Of a stretch of DNA of 64,000 bases, positions 34,056-42,579 are shown one piece after another; the first letter of the stretch is position 1; every line of letters starts with the position of its first letter. The notes beneath the pieces were generated by a model that worked only from the letters and a program-made list of their open reading frames with translations, did no database searches and was not told the origin of the DNA. The DNA lies in contig CALZZE010000001.1 in NCBI GenBank assembly GCA_945830575.1, positions 62,001-126,000 on the forward strand, in the 5' to 3' direction. The position numbers and the translations under genes were made by a program. The stretch is from an uncultured Subdoligranulum sp. (GTDB taxonomy: Bacteria > Bacillota > Clostridia > Oscillospirales > Ruminococcaceae).

Positions 34056-35072
34056 ATGTTTCATGTTCAGTTTCCCGGCCTTGGGCTGGAATTTACCATT
34101 GACCGGGTGGCGCTGTCCATCGGCGGGTTCAACATCTATTGGTATGGCGTGGTCATTGCGGCGGGCATGCTGCTGGCCATGGCCTTCGCCTTCCATTATG
34201 CCGCCGATTTCGGCATCGACAGCGACCGCCTCGTGGATGTGGTCTGCATCGGCACCGTTATGGCCATCGTCTGCGCCCGCATCTATTATGTGGCCTTTGC
34301 GCCGTTCAAGTATGAGAGCTTCTGGGATATGATCGACATCCGGCAGGGGGGCATCGCTATCTACGGGGCCATCATCGGCGCATTCGTGTTTGGCGGCCTT
34401 GCGGCCAAATGGCGCAAAATCCCGCTGCTACCGCTGTTCGATCTGGTGGGCATGGGCTTTCTCATCGGACAGGGCATCGGCCGCTGGGGCAACTTCTTCA
34501 ATCAGGAGGTGTTCGGCGTCAACACCACGCTGCCGTGGGGCATGGTCAGCGAGGCCACGCAGGCGTATCTTGTCTCGGTGCAGGCCGAGCTGGCCGCCCG
34601 CGGCGTCATTGTGGATCCCACCCAGCCGGTACACCCCACCTTTTTCTATGAATTTGTCTGGTGCATGGCGGGATTTCTCGTCCTGTGGGCACTGATGAAA
34701 AAACGCCGCTTCGACGGCCAGATTTTTCTGGAATACCTTGTCTGGTACGGCGCGGGCCGTTTCTGGATCGAGGGCATCCGCAGCGATACCCTGATGGGCG
34801 CCGGTTCCATGCCGGTGAGCCAGCAGGTGGCGCTGGTCTGCGTGGCGGCAGGTCTGGTGCTGCTGGCGCTGGGATTCCGCCGCGCCAAAGGCACGACGCT
34901 GACGGTGCCGCTGGCGGTCAGCTCCGCCAACCTGAAACGGATGAAAACCGCCGACGGGCCAACGGCGGTGATTCCCGCCACACTGCCAGCTTCCGCGCCC
35001 CACAGCGAGTTTGCGGAACAGACAAAGCAGATGAATGAGAGACTGGCCCAGACCCTTGGGGAAGGGGACTGA
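34056..35072 (+). CDS. lgt: Phosphatidylglycerol-prolipoprotein diacylglyceryl transferase
   Basis: 338 residues with about seven membrane helices. Conserved Lgt segments: [38 protein letters not shown] (the Lgt signature) and [12 protein letters not shown]. It attaches diacylglycerol to the lipobox Cys of prolipoproteins such as the peptide-binding protein and the prophage lipoprotein seen in this window. The C-terminal 60 residues are a hydrophilic extension beyond the usual family length. Confidence 0.95.
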   Translation: MFHVQFPGLGLEFTIDRVALSIGGFNIYWYGVVIAAGMLLAMAFAFHYAADFGIDSDRLVDVVCIGTVMAIVCARIYYVAFAPFKYESFWDMIDIRQGGIAIYGAIIGAFVFGGLAAKWRKIPLLPLFDLVGMGFLIGQGIGRWGNFFNQEVFGVNTTLPWGMVSEATQAYLVSVQAELAARGVIVDPTQPVHPTFFYEFVWCMAGFLVLWALMKKRRFDGQIFLEYLVWYGAGRFWIEGIRSDTLMGAGSMPVSQQVALVCVAAGLVLLALGFRRAKGTTLTVPLAVSSANLKRMKTADGPTAVIPATLPASAPHSEFAEQTKQMNERLAQTLGEGD

Positions 35073-35115
35073 CCTGTTTTATCATAGAGGAAAGTATATT
35101 AAGGGAGGGTTCTTT

Positions 35116-35976
35116 ATGTCCGCACAACTGATTGATGGAAAGGCGCTGGCCGCCGAGGTGAAAGCCGAAGCCGCCGCCGAAACCGAACACCTGAAAGCGC
35201 AGGGAGTCCACCCCTGTCTGGCGGTGATTTTGGTGGGGGAGGACCCGGCCAGTCAGGTTTATGTCCGCGGCAAGGTCAACGACTGCAAGGCCTGCGGCAT
35301 CGAGAGCCGGGAATACCGCCTGCCCGCTGACACCACCCAATCCGACCTGCTGGCGCTGGTGGGAGAGCTGGCCGCTGACAGGGCGGTACACGGCATCCTT
35401 GTTCAGCTGCCGCTGCCCGCGCAGATCGATGAAAAGGCCGTCATCAACGCCATCCCGCCGGAGAAGGATGTGGACGGCTTTTCCCCCGTCAACGTGGGAC
35501 TCATGCAGATCGGTGAGGAATGTTATCTGCCCTGCACCCCGGCGGGCTGCATCCGCATGATCCAGTCCACCGGCACCGACATCAGCGGCAAGCACGCGGT
35601 AGTCATCGGCCGTTCCAACATTGTGGGCAAGCCGGCGGCACTGCTGCTGCTGGCGGAGAACGCCACCGTCACCGTCTGCCATTCCCGTACCAAAAACCTG
35701 AAGCACCTGTGCGCCAACGCGGACATTCTGGTGGCTGCCGTGGGCCGGGAAGGCTTTGTCACCGGCGATATGGTCAAGCCCGGCGCGGTGGTCATCGATG
35801 TGGGCATCAACCGGGGGGCGGACGGCAAGCTCCATGGCGACGTGAACTTTGCGGAGGCCGCCGAAAAGGCTGCCTTTATTACGCCGGTGCCCGGCGGCGT
35901 CGGCCCCATGACCCGCGCCATGCTGATGAAAAACACCACCTGTGCCGCCGCACGGCAGAATGGCATCACGCTGTAA
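35116..35976 (+). CDS. folD: Methylenetetrahydrofolate dehydrogenase/cyclohydrolase
   Basis: 286 residues from ATG 35116, which follows AGGGAGG. Family segments: [14 protein letters not shown] with the active-site Tyr/Lys region, [35 protein letters not shown] (NADP site) and [11 protein letters not shown]. Interconverts methylene-, methenyl- and formyl-tetrahydrofolate for purine and one-carbon metabolism. Confidence 0.95.
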   Translation: MSAQLIDGKALAAEVKAEAAAETEHLKAQGVHPCLAVILVGEDPASQVYVRGKVNDCKACGIESREYRLPADTTQSDLLALVGELAADRAVHGILVQLPLPAQIDEKAVINAIPPEKDVDGFSPVNVGLMQIGEECYLPCTPAGCIRMIQSTGTDISGKHAVVIGRSNIVGKPAALLLLAENATVTVCHSRTKNLKHLCANADILVAAVGREGFVTGDMVKPGAVVIDVGINRGADGKLHGDVNFAEAAEKAAFITPVPGGVGPMTRAMLMKNTTCAAARQNGITL

Positions 35977-35999
35977 GGAAATTTTTTCGGGATTTCCTA

Positions 36000-36028
36000 T
36001 TGACATTCCCGTCTGCAAATGCTATGAT
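36000..36028 (+). promoter_or_regulatory. Promoter of rplU-rpmA
   Basis: TTGACA (36000-36005), 17-base spacer, TATGAT (36023-36028). A leader of about 85 bases follows, with GGCTCCCGAAGTGTGCC and GGGCGCCGCCCC segments; it resembles a ribosomal-protein L21 leader in position, but I could not confirm the consensus. Confidence 0.8.
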
Positions 36029-36119
36029 AATAGAGCCGCATGGCAAAGGCTCCCGAAGTGTGCCCATTTGAGGGCGCCGCCCCACAGGCCAGCGAGACTT
36101 TTTAAGAGAGGTTATCACT

Positions 36120-36431
36120 ATGTACGCAGTTATCAAGACTGGTGGCAAGCAGTACAGCGTCAAGGTCGGCGACGTGGTTTTCGTCGAGAAGCTGGGCGTT
36201 GAAGCTGACGCTGAGGTCACCTTCGATCAGGTTCTGGCTGTCGGCGAGGAGGGCGCTGTCAAGGTCGGCACTCCCGTTGTCGAGGGCGCTACCGTTGTTG
36301 GCAAGGTCGTCAAGAACGGCAAGGGCAAGAAGCTCAACATCCTGACCTATCGTCCCAAGAAGGGCAGCATGGTCCGCAAGGGTCATCGTCAGCCCTACAC
36401 CAAGGTGGAAATCACCGCGATCAACGGCTAA
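36120..36431 (+). CDS. rplU: 50S ribosomal protein L21
   Basis: 103 residues, [20 protein letters not shown] at the N-terminus and [22 protein letters not shown] at the C-terminus. Highly biased codon use. Only 14 bases separate it from rpmA, and the prp protease gene found between them in many Firmicutes is absent. Confidence 0.97.
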   Translation: MYAVIKTGGKQYSVKVGDVVFVEKLGVEADAEVTFDQVLAVGEEGAVKVGTPVVEGATVVGKVVKNGKGKKLNILTYRPKKGSMVRKGHRQPYTKVEITAING

Positions 36432-36445
36432 GGAGGTAACGAACA

Positions 36446-36697
36446 ATGGCACATAAAAAAGGCGTAGGCTCTACCAAGAACGGCCGTGATTCCGAGTCCA
36501 AGCGTCTCGGCGTCAAGCGCGGCGATGGTCAGTTCGTGCTGGCCGGCAACATTCTGGTCCGTCAGCGCGGCACCCACATTCATCCGGGTGAGGGCGTGGG
36601 CATCGGCAGCGATGACACCCTGTTTGCTCTGGTGGATGGCCGCGTTCATTTCGAGCGCATGGGCCGTGACCGCAAGCGCTGCACGGTCAAGCAGTAA
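36446..36697 (+). CDS. rpmA: 50S ribosomal protein L27 (no N-terminal extension)
   Basis: 83 residues starting [20 protein letters not shown]. Many Firmicute L27 proteins carry a cleavable extension (ending around FFAS) processed by Prp. Here the protein starts directly at the mature form, consistent with the missing prp gene. AAGGAGG precedes the start. Confidence 0.97.
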   Translation: MAHKKGVGSTKNGRDSESKRLGVKRGDGQFVLAGNILVRQRGTHIHPGEGVGIGSDDTLFALVDGRVHFERMGRDRKRCTVKQ

Positions 36698-36710
36698 GAA
36701 TTTCCAAAGG

Positions 36711-36735
36711 GCGGGCCGCACAGCGGCCCGCTTTT
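36711..36735 (+). terminator. Terminator after rpmA
   Basis: GCGGGCCGC (36711-36719), loop ACA, GCGGCCCGC (36723-36731), then TTTT. Some read-through into obgE is likely. Confidence 0.8.
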
Positions 36736-36753
36736 ACGTTACAGGAGGAAACC

Positions 36754-38034
36754 ATGTCCGGCAACTTTATTGACGTAGCCACCATCTGGCTGCATGCAGG
36801 CAAGGGCGGCGATGGCGCCGTGACCTTCCACCGCGAAAAATTCGTGGCGGCCGGCGGCCCGGACGGCGGCGACGGCGGCCGCGGCGGTGACATCATCTTT
36901 GTGGCCGATGATAACCTGTCCACTCTGATGGATTTCCGCTACAAGCGCAAATACACCGCCAAGGACGGCGAGAACGGCCGCGCCAAGCGCCAGAGTGGTG
37001 CGGATGCGGAAGACCTGGTCATCCGTGTGCCCCGCGGCACTGTTCTGAAGGAGGCCGAGACCGGCCTTGTGGTGGCGGACCTCTCCGGCGACGAGCCGGT
37101 GGTGGTGGCCAAGGGCGGCCGCGGCGGCTGGGGCAACAGCCATTTTGCCACGCCCACCCGCCAGATCCCCAAGTTCGCCAAGCCCGGCCTGCCGGGGGAG
37201 GATCTGCATCTGAAACTGGAACTCAAGGTCATCGCGGATGTGGGGCTGATCGGCTTCCCCAACGTTGGCAAATCCACCCTCATCAGCATGATCTCCGCCG
37301 CCAAGCCCAAAATTGCCAACTATCATTTCACCACGCTGACCCCGGTGCTGGGTGTGGTGCGCGTTGGCCCGGAGCAGAGCTTTGTCTGTGCCGACATCCC
37401 CGGCCTCATCGAAGGCGCGGCAGAGGGCGTGGGCCTTGGCCATGACTTTTTGCGCCACGTGGAGCGCTGCCGTCTGCTGCTGCATGTGGTGGACGTGTCC
37501 GGCTGCGAGGGCCGCGACCCTAAGCAGGATTTCGAGCAGATCAACCGGGAACTGGCAGGGTTCAGCGCCGAACTGTCCCAACGGCCGCAGATTGTGCTGG
37601 GCAACAAGTGCGACATTGCCGCTGAGGAACAAATCGAGGATTTCAAGCGCTATATCGAAGAACAGGGGCTGACCTTCCTGCCCATCTCCGCCGCCACCCG
37701 GCAGGGCATCGACGGCCTGCCCGCGCTGGTGTACAACCGGCTGAAGGAGCTGCCCCCCGTGCGGGTGTTTGAGCCGGAGTACGTGCGCCCCGACAAGAGC
37801 GCCCAGCCCACCCGGCCCTTCACCGTCCAGCGCACCGGCGACCACGAATTCACCGTGGACGCGCCTTGGCTGGAACGCATTCTCGCCGGCACCAACGTGG
37901 AGGACTACGAGAGCCTGCAATATTTTCAGACTCAGCTGGGCGACTCCGGTATTCTGGACGAGCTGGTGCGCCTCGGCGTGGAGGAGGACGATACCATCAA
38001 AATCGGGGAATACGAGTTCGACTACGTGTACTAA
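36754..38034 (+). CDS. obgE: GTPase Obg/CgtA
   Basis: 426 residues. The Gly-rich Obg domain (VTFHREKFVAAGGPDGGDGG), the G-domain (GFPNVGKSTLI Walker A, DIPGLIEGA, NKCD) and the C-terminal OCT domain (from about 350) are all present. Essential GTPase for 50S assembly and stringent control. An AGGAGG site precedes the ATG, and the neighbourhood rplU-rpmA-obgE is standard. Confidence 0.96.
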   Translation: MSGNFIDVATIWLHAGKGGDGAVTFHREKFVAAGGPDGGDGGRGGDIIFVADDNLSTLMDFRYKRKYTAKDGENGRAKRQSGADAEDLVIRVPRGTVLKEAETGLVVADLSGDEPVVVAKGGRGGWGNSHFATPTRQIPKFAKPGLPGEDLHLKLELKVIADVGLIGFPNVGKSTLISMISAAKPKIANYHFTTLTPVLGVVRVGPEQSFVCADIPGLIEGAAEGVGLGHDFLRHVERCRLLLHVVDVSGCEGRDPKQDFEQINRELAGFSAELSQRPQIVLGNKCDIAAEEQIEDFKRYIEEQGLTFLPISAATRQGIDGLPALVYNRLKELPPVRVFEPEYVRPDKSAQPTRPFTVQRTGDHEFTVDAPWLERILAGTNVEDYESLQYFQTQLGDSGILDELVRLGVEEDDTIKIGEYEFDYVY

Positions 38035-38049
38035 AAAGGGGGGCCATGG

Positions 38050-38454
38050 ATGCTGCCGCAGCCGCAGGAACAAACCGTTGATATTCATGAGCAAAGCCCC
38101 ATCTCGCTGGCTTTTGTGGGGGATGCGGTGCTGGAACTGCTGGTGCGCGCCCGCCTTGTGGGCACCACCCGGCTGCAGCCGGGCAAGCTGCACACCGCCG
38201 CCACCCGGTACGTGAGTGCCGCCGCCCAGTTTCGGGAACTCTCGGTCATTGAGCCGCTGCTCACCGAGCGGGAGGCTGCCGTGCTGCGCCGGGGCAAAAA
38301 CGCCAGCAAGGCCAGCGTGGCCAAGCACGCCAGCGCCGAGGAATACCGCGCCTCCACGGGCTTTGAGTGCCTGCTGGGCTGGCTGTATCTGCAGGGCCAG
38401 CTGGACCGTATTCAGGAATTGTTTGACGCCCTCTGGCAGGGCTATCAGCCGTAA
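38050..38454 (+). CDS. mrnC: Mini-ribonuclease 3
   Basis: 134 residues, an RNase III catalytic domain without a double-stranded-RNA-binding domain. Signature AFVGDAVLELLVRARL supplies one metal-binding acidic patch, and GFECLLGWLYLQG the second. Matures 23S rRNA ends in Firmicutes. ATG 38050 is chosen; an ATG at 38046 is in another frame. Confidence 0.9.
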   Translation: MLPQPQEQTVDIHEQSPISLAFVGDAVLELLVRARLVGTTRLQPGKLHTAATRYVSAAAQFRELSVIEPLLTEREAAVLRRGKNASKASVAKHASAEEYRASTGFECLLGWLYLQGQLDRIQELFDALWQGYQP

Positions 38455-38463
38455 ATGTAACAA

Positions 38464-38492
38464 AAAGCAGCGGCGCACAGCGCCGCTGCTTT
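38464..38492. terminator. Bidirectional terminator between mrnC and the small minus-strand gene
   Basis: AAAGCAGCGGCGC (38464-38476), loop ACA, GCGCCGCTGCTTT (38480-38492); perfect 13 bp, with an A/T flank on both sides. Confidence 0.85.
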
Positions 38493-38501
38493 CACCGCCT
38501 C

Positions 38502-38612
38502 TCAGCGGCAGTTTTTGCTGCTGTTGGTGGTTTTCTGGGTGTTGTTGGAATTCTTCTGCTGGGAATTGTTGGTGGTCTTCTGGGTCGTTTCGGTATTCTG
38601 GTTGCGTGCCAT
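38502..38612 (-). CDS. 36-residue Asn/Gln/Thr/Ser-rich microprotein
   Basis: The peptide begins MARNQNTETTQKTTNNSQQ and ends SSKNCR. About two thirds of it is Asn, Gln, Thr or Ser, with no membrane segment. GAAAGGAG precedes the ATG at 38612 and a perfect terminator hairpin follows the stop, so it looks like a complete small gene. Short N/Q-rich proteins ending in Cys-Arg occur in clostridia. They recall small acid-soluble spore proteins in composition, but I cannot assign a family. Confidence 0.65.
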   Translation of the reverse strand: MARNQNTETTQKTTNNSQQKNSNNTQKTTNSSKNCR

Positions 38613-38696
38613 ACAGATTCTCCTTTCGCGCCGGGATGCCGGCTGCACGCTTAGCTTACCCGCCCGCGATGGGGAATATACATGATGGAGGAAAAA

Positions 38697-40049
38697 ATGC
38701 AGTTGCCCACAGAATTTGAAGCCCGCGAGCGCGCCCTGCTGGGGCCGCGCTTTGAGGAACTGTACGCTTTTGCCACGGCGGAACCTGCCCGGGGCGTCAC
38801 GGTCAACACGCTGCGCTGTACGCCGCAGACGCTGGCGGAGCGGGCGGATTTTCCCCTCACGCCCTCGCCGTTCTGCCCGGCGGCCTTCGCGGTGCCCGCG
38901 GCGTTCCGTCCTGGCCGCCATGCCTATCATCACGCGGGGGTGCTGTATTCGCAGGAGCCAAGCGCCGCCGCCCCGGCAGCGCTGCTGGAGGTGCAGCCCG
39001 GCATGCGGGTGGCGGATCTGTGCGCCGCGCCCGGCGGCAAAACCAGTCAGCTGGCCGCCGCGCTGCAGGGACAGGGCGTGCTGCTGGCCAATGAGTACGT
39101 GAGCGCCCGGGCGGAAATACTGCGCCAGAATCTGGAGCGGATGGGCGTTGCCAACGCTGTGATAACCAACGAGGATACGTCCAAAATCGCCGCCGCGCTG
39201 CCCGGCTGGTTTGACCGGGTGCTGGTGGATGCGCCCTGCTCCGGCGAGGGAATGTTCCGCAAGGAGCCTGCCGCGCTTGCCCAGCACAGCCCGGCGCTGG
39301 TGGCCCAGTGCGCCGCGCTGGGACGGGAAATTCTGGAAAATGCCGCCGCGCTGCTGGCTCCCGGCGGCGTGCTGGTCTATTCCACCTGCACCTTTGCGCC
39401 GGAGGAGGATGAGGCACAGGTGGCCGCTTTTCTGGCGCGCCACCCGGAATTCACGCTCTGCGATCTGTCGGGGTGCGGCTTTGGCCGTCCCGGAGAGGCG
39501 AACCGCGCCCCGGACGGATTTCCCGCGTCTTTCTGCCGCCGCATCTGGCCGGCGGATGGGGGAGAGGGGCATTTCATGGCCAAGCTGCGCAAAAGCGCCG
39601 ATGTGCCGTCCGTTCCGTCCCGCCTGAAACCGGCAAAACCTGTCAGGCCGCCCAAGGAGTGGCTGGATTTTGCCAAAACGTTCTTTCCCGCGTTGGCGGA
39701 CGTGCCTCTGACGCAGGCGGGGGAGTGGCTGCTGCTGGCTCCGGATTTCCCGCAGACAAGGCTCAAAACCCTGCGCAGCGGCGTACTTGCGGGCAGCGTG
39801 CTGAAAAAACGGTTCCAGCCAACCCACGCCCTGTTCATGGCCTGCGGTTCAGTCTGTACCAATCAGGAGCGGCTCACACTGCGGGATCCCCGCACAGCTG
39901 CCTGGTTGCGGGGGGAGGAAATTGATGCCGTCACCGCCCAAAACGGCTGGTGCGCCGTTCTGGTGGACGGGTTCCCGCTGGGTGGCGGCAAGGTCAGCAG
40001 CGGACGCGTCAAGAACCACTATCCGAAGGCCTTGCGCAATCTGAAATAG
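38697..40049 (+). CDS. RsmF/NSUN-type rRNA cytosine-C5 methyltransferase
   Basis: 450 residues from ATG 38697, preferred over 38682 because GGAGG (38686-38690) lies between them. SAM-binding VADLCAAPGGKTSQLA, motif IV VLVDAPCSGEGMFRKEP and the catalytic-Cys motif VI STCTFAPEEDE mark it as an m5C RNA methyltransferase of the YebU/RsmF branch. The C-terminal domain (from about 290) resembles the RsmF pre-PUA/PUA region. Probable target: 16S rRNA. Confidence 0.88.
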   Translation: MQLPTEFEARERALLGPRFEELYAFATAEPARGVTVNTLRCTPQTLAERADFPLTPSPFCPAAFAVPAAFRPGRHAYHHAGVLYSQEPSAAAPAALLEVQPGMRVADLCAAPGGKTSQLAAALQGQGVLLANEYVSARAEILRQNLERMGVANAVITNEDTSKIAAALPGWFDRVLVDAPCSGEGMFRKEPAALAQHSPALVAQCAALGREILENAAALLAPGGVLVYSTCTFAPEEDEAQVAAFLARHPEFTLCDLSGCGFGRPGEANRAPDGFPASFCRRIWPADGGEGHFMAKLRKSADVPSVPSRLKPAKPVRPPKEWLDFAKTFFPALADVPLTQAGEWLLLAPDFPQTRLKTLRSGVLAGSVLKKRFQPTHALFMACGSVCTNQERLTLRDPRTAAWLRGEEIDAVTAQNGWCAVLVDGFPLGGGKVSSGRVKNHYPKALRNLK

Positions 40050-40060
40050 TGTGCTATAAT
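40032..40060 (+). promoter_or_regulatory. Promoter of yebC
   Basis: TTGCGC (40032-40037), 17-base spacer, TATAAT (40055-40060); the -35 box overlaps the end of the methyltransferase gene. Confidence 0.7.
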
Positions 40061-40094
40061 ATAGTGTAATTGTAAAATTCAGGGAGGAATACCC

Positions 40095-40832
40095 ATGTCA
40101 GGACATAGCAAATGGAATAACATCAAACGCAAGAAGGAAAAGACCGACGGCGCCCGCGCCAAGGTGTTCACCAAGATCGGCCGCGAGATCGCCGTGGCCG
40201 TCAAGGAGGGCGGCGCCAACCCCGCCTCCAACTCCAAGCTGGCGGCGCTCATCGCCAAGGCCAAGGCCAACAGCGTGCCCAACGACAACATCCAGCGCAT
40301 CATCAAGCGCGCCGAGGGCGGCGACAAGACCGAGTATGAAGCCATGACCTACGAGGGCTACGGCCCCGGCGGCGTGGCCGTCATGGTGGAGACCCTCACC
40401 GACAACCGCAACCGCACCGCGGCCAACATGCGCCACTACTTTGACAAGTTCGGCGGCAATCTGGGCCAGATGGGCTGCGTGGGATTCATGTTCTCCCAGA
40501 AGGGCGTCATCGTGGTGGATCTGGAGGATAAGGACCCCGACGAGCTGATGATGGACGCGCTGGATGCCGGTGCGGACGACTTCGACGCCGGCGAGGACGC
40601 CGCCGAGATCACCACCGCCCCCGAGAACTTCACCGCTGTCTGCACCGCGCTGGAACAGAAGGGCTACACCTTCGTGTCCGCCGATGTGGCGCAGGTGCCC
40701 TCCACCACCACCACGCTCACCGACCCGGACCAGCTGGTCCAGATGGGCAAGCTGCTGGATGCGCTGGATGATGACGACGATGTGCAGAACGCATGGCACA
40801 CACTGGAAAATGAAGAGGATCTGGATCGCTGA
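40095..40832 (+). CDS. yebC: YebC/PmpR family protein
   Basis: 245 residues beginning MSGHSKWNNIKRKK, with ARAKVFTKIGREIAVAVKEGG and the three-domain YebC layout. Family members bind DNA as regulators or, as shown for YebC2-type proteins, help ribosomes through proline stretches. Monocistronic with its own promoter and terminator. Confidence 0.95.
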   Translation: MSGHSKWNNIKRKKEKTDGARAKVFTKIGREIAVAVKEGGANPASNSKLAALIAKAKANSVPNDNIQRIIKRAEGGDKTEYEAMTYEGYGPGGVAVMVETLTDNRNRTAANMRHYFDKFGGNLGQMGCVGFMFSQKGVIVVDLEDKDPDELMMDALDAGADDFDAGEDAAEITTAPENFTAVCTALEQKGYTFVSADVAQVPSTTTTLTDPDQLVQMGKLLDALDDDDDVQNAWHTLENEEDLDR

Positions 40833-40842
40833 GATCTGATGG

Positions 40843-40877
40843 AAAAGCAACTCCTTGTCAAAGCGGGTTGCTTTTTT
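40843..40877 (+). terminator. Terminator of yebC
   Basis: AAAAGCAAC (40843-40851) pairs with GTTGCTTTT (40867-40875), followed by TT. Confidence 0.8.
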
Positions 40878-40901
40878 GTTACGGAGTAAGGAGTTTCACC
40901 T

Positions 40902-42533
40902 ATGTCTTTCACCTCCCTTTGCCCCCACTGCCTGCAGGCGCTGCCCGGCGGCTATGACGGCGACTGCCCTCACTGCGGGCGCAGCCTGCAAAACCAGAAC
41001 CCGGAGGGGGCGCTGCCGCTGGGAACCCAGCTGGCCGGGCGGTATACCGTCGGCAGCTATCTCAGCGCCGATGGGGACGGCCTGTGCTACCGGGGCGTTC
41101 TCAATGAGGAAAAGCGGTTTGTGCTCATCAAGGAGTATTTTCCCGTCACCCTCTGCAACGGCCGCAATCTGGACGGAACCCTGATGCCCAAGGAGGGCAG
41201 GGAAGTGCTGTTCAAGACCAGCCGTATGGATTTCAAGGACCTGTACGATGACCTGCGGAACATCACCCCCGCCACCGGCCTGTCCCAGATTCTGGATGTG
41301 CTGGAGGAAAACAACACCGTATATGCGGTGGAAGAAACCGAAAAGGGCATGACGCTGACCCATTATCTCGGCCTGCGCAGCCGCACGCTGACCCCTGCCG
41401 AGGCCCGCACCATTCTGCAGCCCATCATGGAGGGGGTCACCCAGCTGCACAAGGCGGGACTGATCCACCGCGGCATCTGCCCGGAAAACATCGTGCTGCC
41501 CATTGACGGCACGGCGCGTCTCACCGGCTACGGTACGCTGGCGCTGCGCACCGGCGGCAGCGAGCTGAAAAGCCAGCTGTATCCCGGCTACGCCGCACCG
41601 GAGCAGTATTCTGCAGCGGAGTTCTCCGGCCGCTACACCGACGTGTACGCGCTGGCGGCGGTGGCGTATCGGATGGTCACCGGTCAGACGCCGGTAGACG
41701 CGCCCCAGCGCAAGGTGCGGGACAGTCTGGAATCCGCCCACAGTCTGGAGGCGGGCGTACCCACCTGGTTTTCCCAGGTGCTTGCCTGCGCGCTGCGCCT
41801 TGACCCGGCCAAACGGATGCAGACGGTGCCGGAACTGATGAGCGCCCTCACAGACCCCGGCGTGGCCAACGCCATGTTCGAGCGGTCGGACACCCAGATC
41901 AGCACCCGGAAGATCATGGGGGCTTCTCTGGTGGTCATCTTTGTGCTGATGGCGCTGCTGCTGTGGAGCCTGCTGCGGGATGGCAGCGGGCAGGACCGCA
42001 CCTCCGCAAAGGCCACTCCGGAACCCACCGCCGCCGTGGCTGTGGAGGACCCGGAGCTGGTGCCTAATCTTGTGGGCCTGCGGTACGCATCTGAGATCAA
42101 GGAGAGCAGCCTGTACCTGCGGTTCCGCATCGTTATGACGGAGGAATATTCCTCCGATGTGGCGCAGGGCTGTGTCATCCGGCAGGAGCCGGCTCCCGGC
42201 ACGCTGCCCGAAGAAAACCAGATCATTGAAATTGTGGTGAGCAAAGGCCCCCATCTGGTGGAAATGCCCAATATCATTGGCTACACCCAGTCCAACGCCA
42301 GCCGCCTGCTGGACGAGAAGGGCATCGAATATCGCATGACCATCGTGGACAATGACGGCAGCAATGCCGCAGGCTGCGTGGCCAAGACGGATGTGACAGC
42401 CGGAACAAAATTTGACGCAGGCAAGACCATTGTCAGCGTCTTTATCGCCGGGGAGCGGGACGACACGCTGGTGGCACAGTCCACCGACACCTCCTCGCAG
42501 GAGGAGCCGGCCTCCGGAGATACGGAAGAATAA
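40902..42533 (+). CDS. PASTA-domain protein kinase homologue, predicted pseudokinase
   Basis: 543 residues. An N-terminal zinc ribbon (CPHC at 7-10, CPHC at 22-25), a kinase-like domain (about 40-320), one membrane helix (about 340-358) and two extracellular PASTA domains (about 385-448 and 452-517). The ATP-anchoring Lys is kept (VLIKEYF, Lys77), but the catalytic HRD is HRG (189-191) and the DFG region reads LTGYG (207-211), so both catalytic aspartates are missing. PASTA kinases sense muropeptides or lipid II; this one probably signals by binding rather than phosphorylation. It stands alone between terminators. Confidence 0.85.
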   Translation: MSFTSLCPHCLQALPGGYDGDCPHCGRSLQNQNPEGALPLGTQLAGRYTVGSYLSADGDGLCYRGVLNEEKRFVLIKEYFPVTLCNGRNLDGTLMPKEGREVLFKTSRMDFKDLYDDLRNITPATGLSQILDVLEENNTVYAVEETEKGMTLTHYLGLRSRTLTPAEARTILQPIMEGVTQLHKAGLIHRGICPENIVLPIDGTARLTGYGTLALRTGGSELKSQLYPGYAAPEQYSAAEFSGRYTDVYALAAVAYRMVTGQTPVDAPQRKVRDSLESAHSLEAGVPTWFSQVLACALRLDPAKRMQTVPELMSALTDPGVANAMFERSDTQISTRKIMGASLVVIFVLMALLLWSLLRDGSGQDRTSAKATPEPTAAVAVEDPELVPNLVGLRYASEIKESSLYLRFRIVMTEEYSSDVAQGCVIRQEPAPGTLPEENQIIEIVVSKGPHLVEMPNIIGYTQSNASRLLDEKGIEYRMTIVDNDGSNAAGCVAKTDVTAGTKFDAGKTIVSVFIAGERDDTLVAQSTDTSSQEEPASGDTEE

Positions 42534-42538
42534 AAGAG

Positions 42539-42566
42539 CCGGGAGCCATCATGGCTCCCGGTCATT
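42539..42566. terminator. Bidirectional terminator between the pseudokinase gene and serA
   Basis: CCGGGAGCC (42539-42547), loop ATCAT, GGCTCCCGG (42553-42561), then TCATTTTA. It also serves the convergent serC-serA operon. Confidence 0.75.
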
Positions 42567-42579
42567 TTATTGGAAGAAT

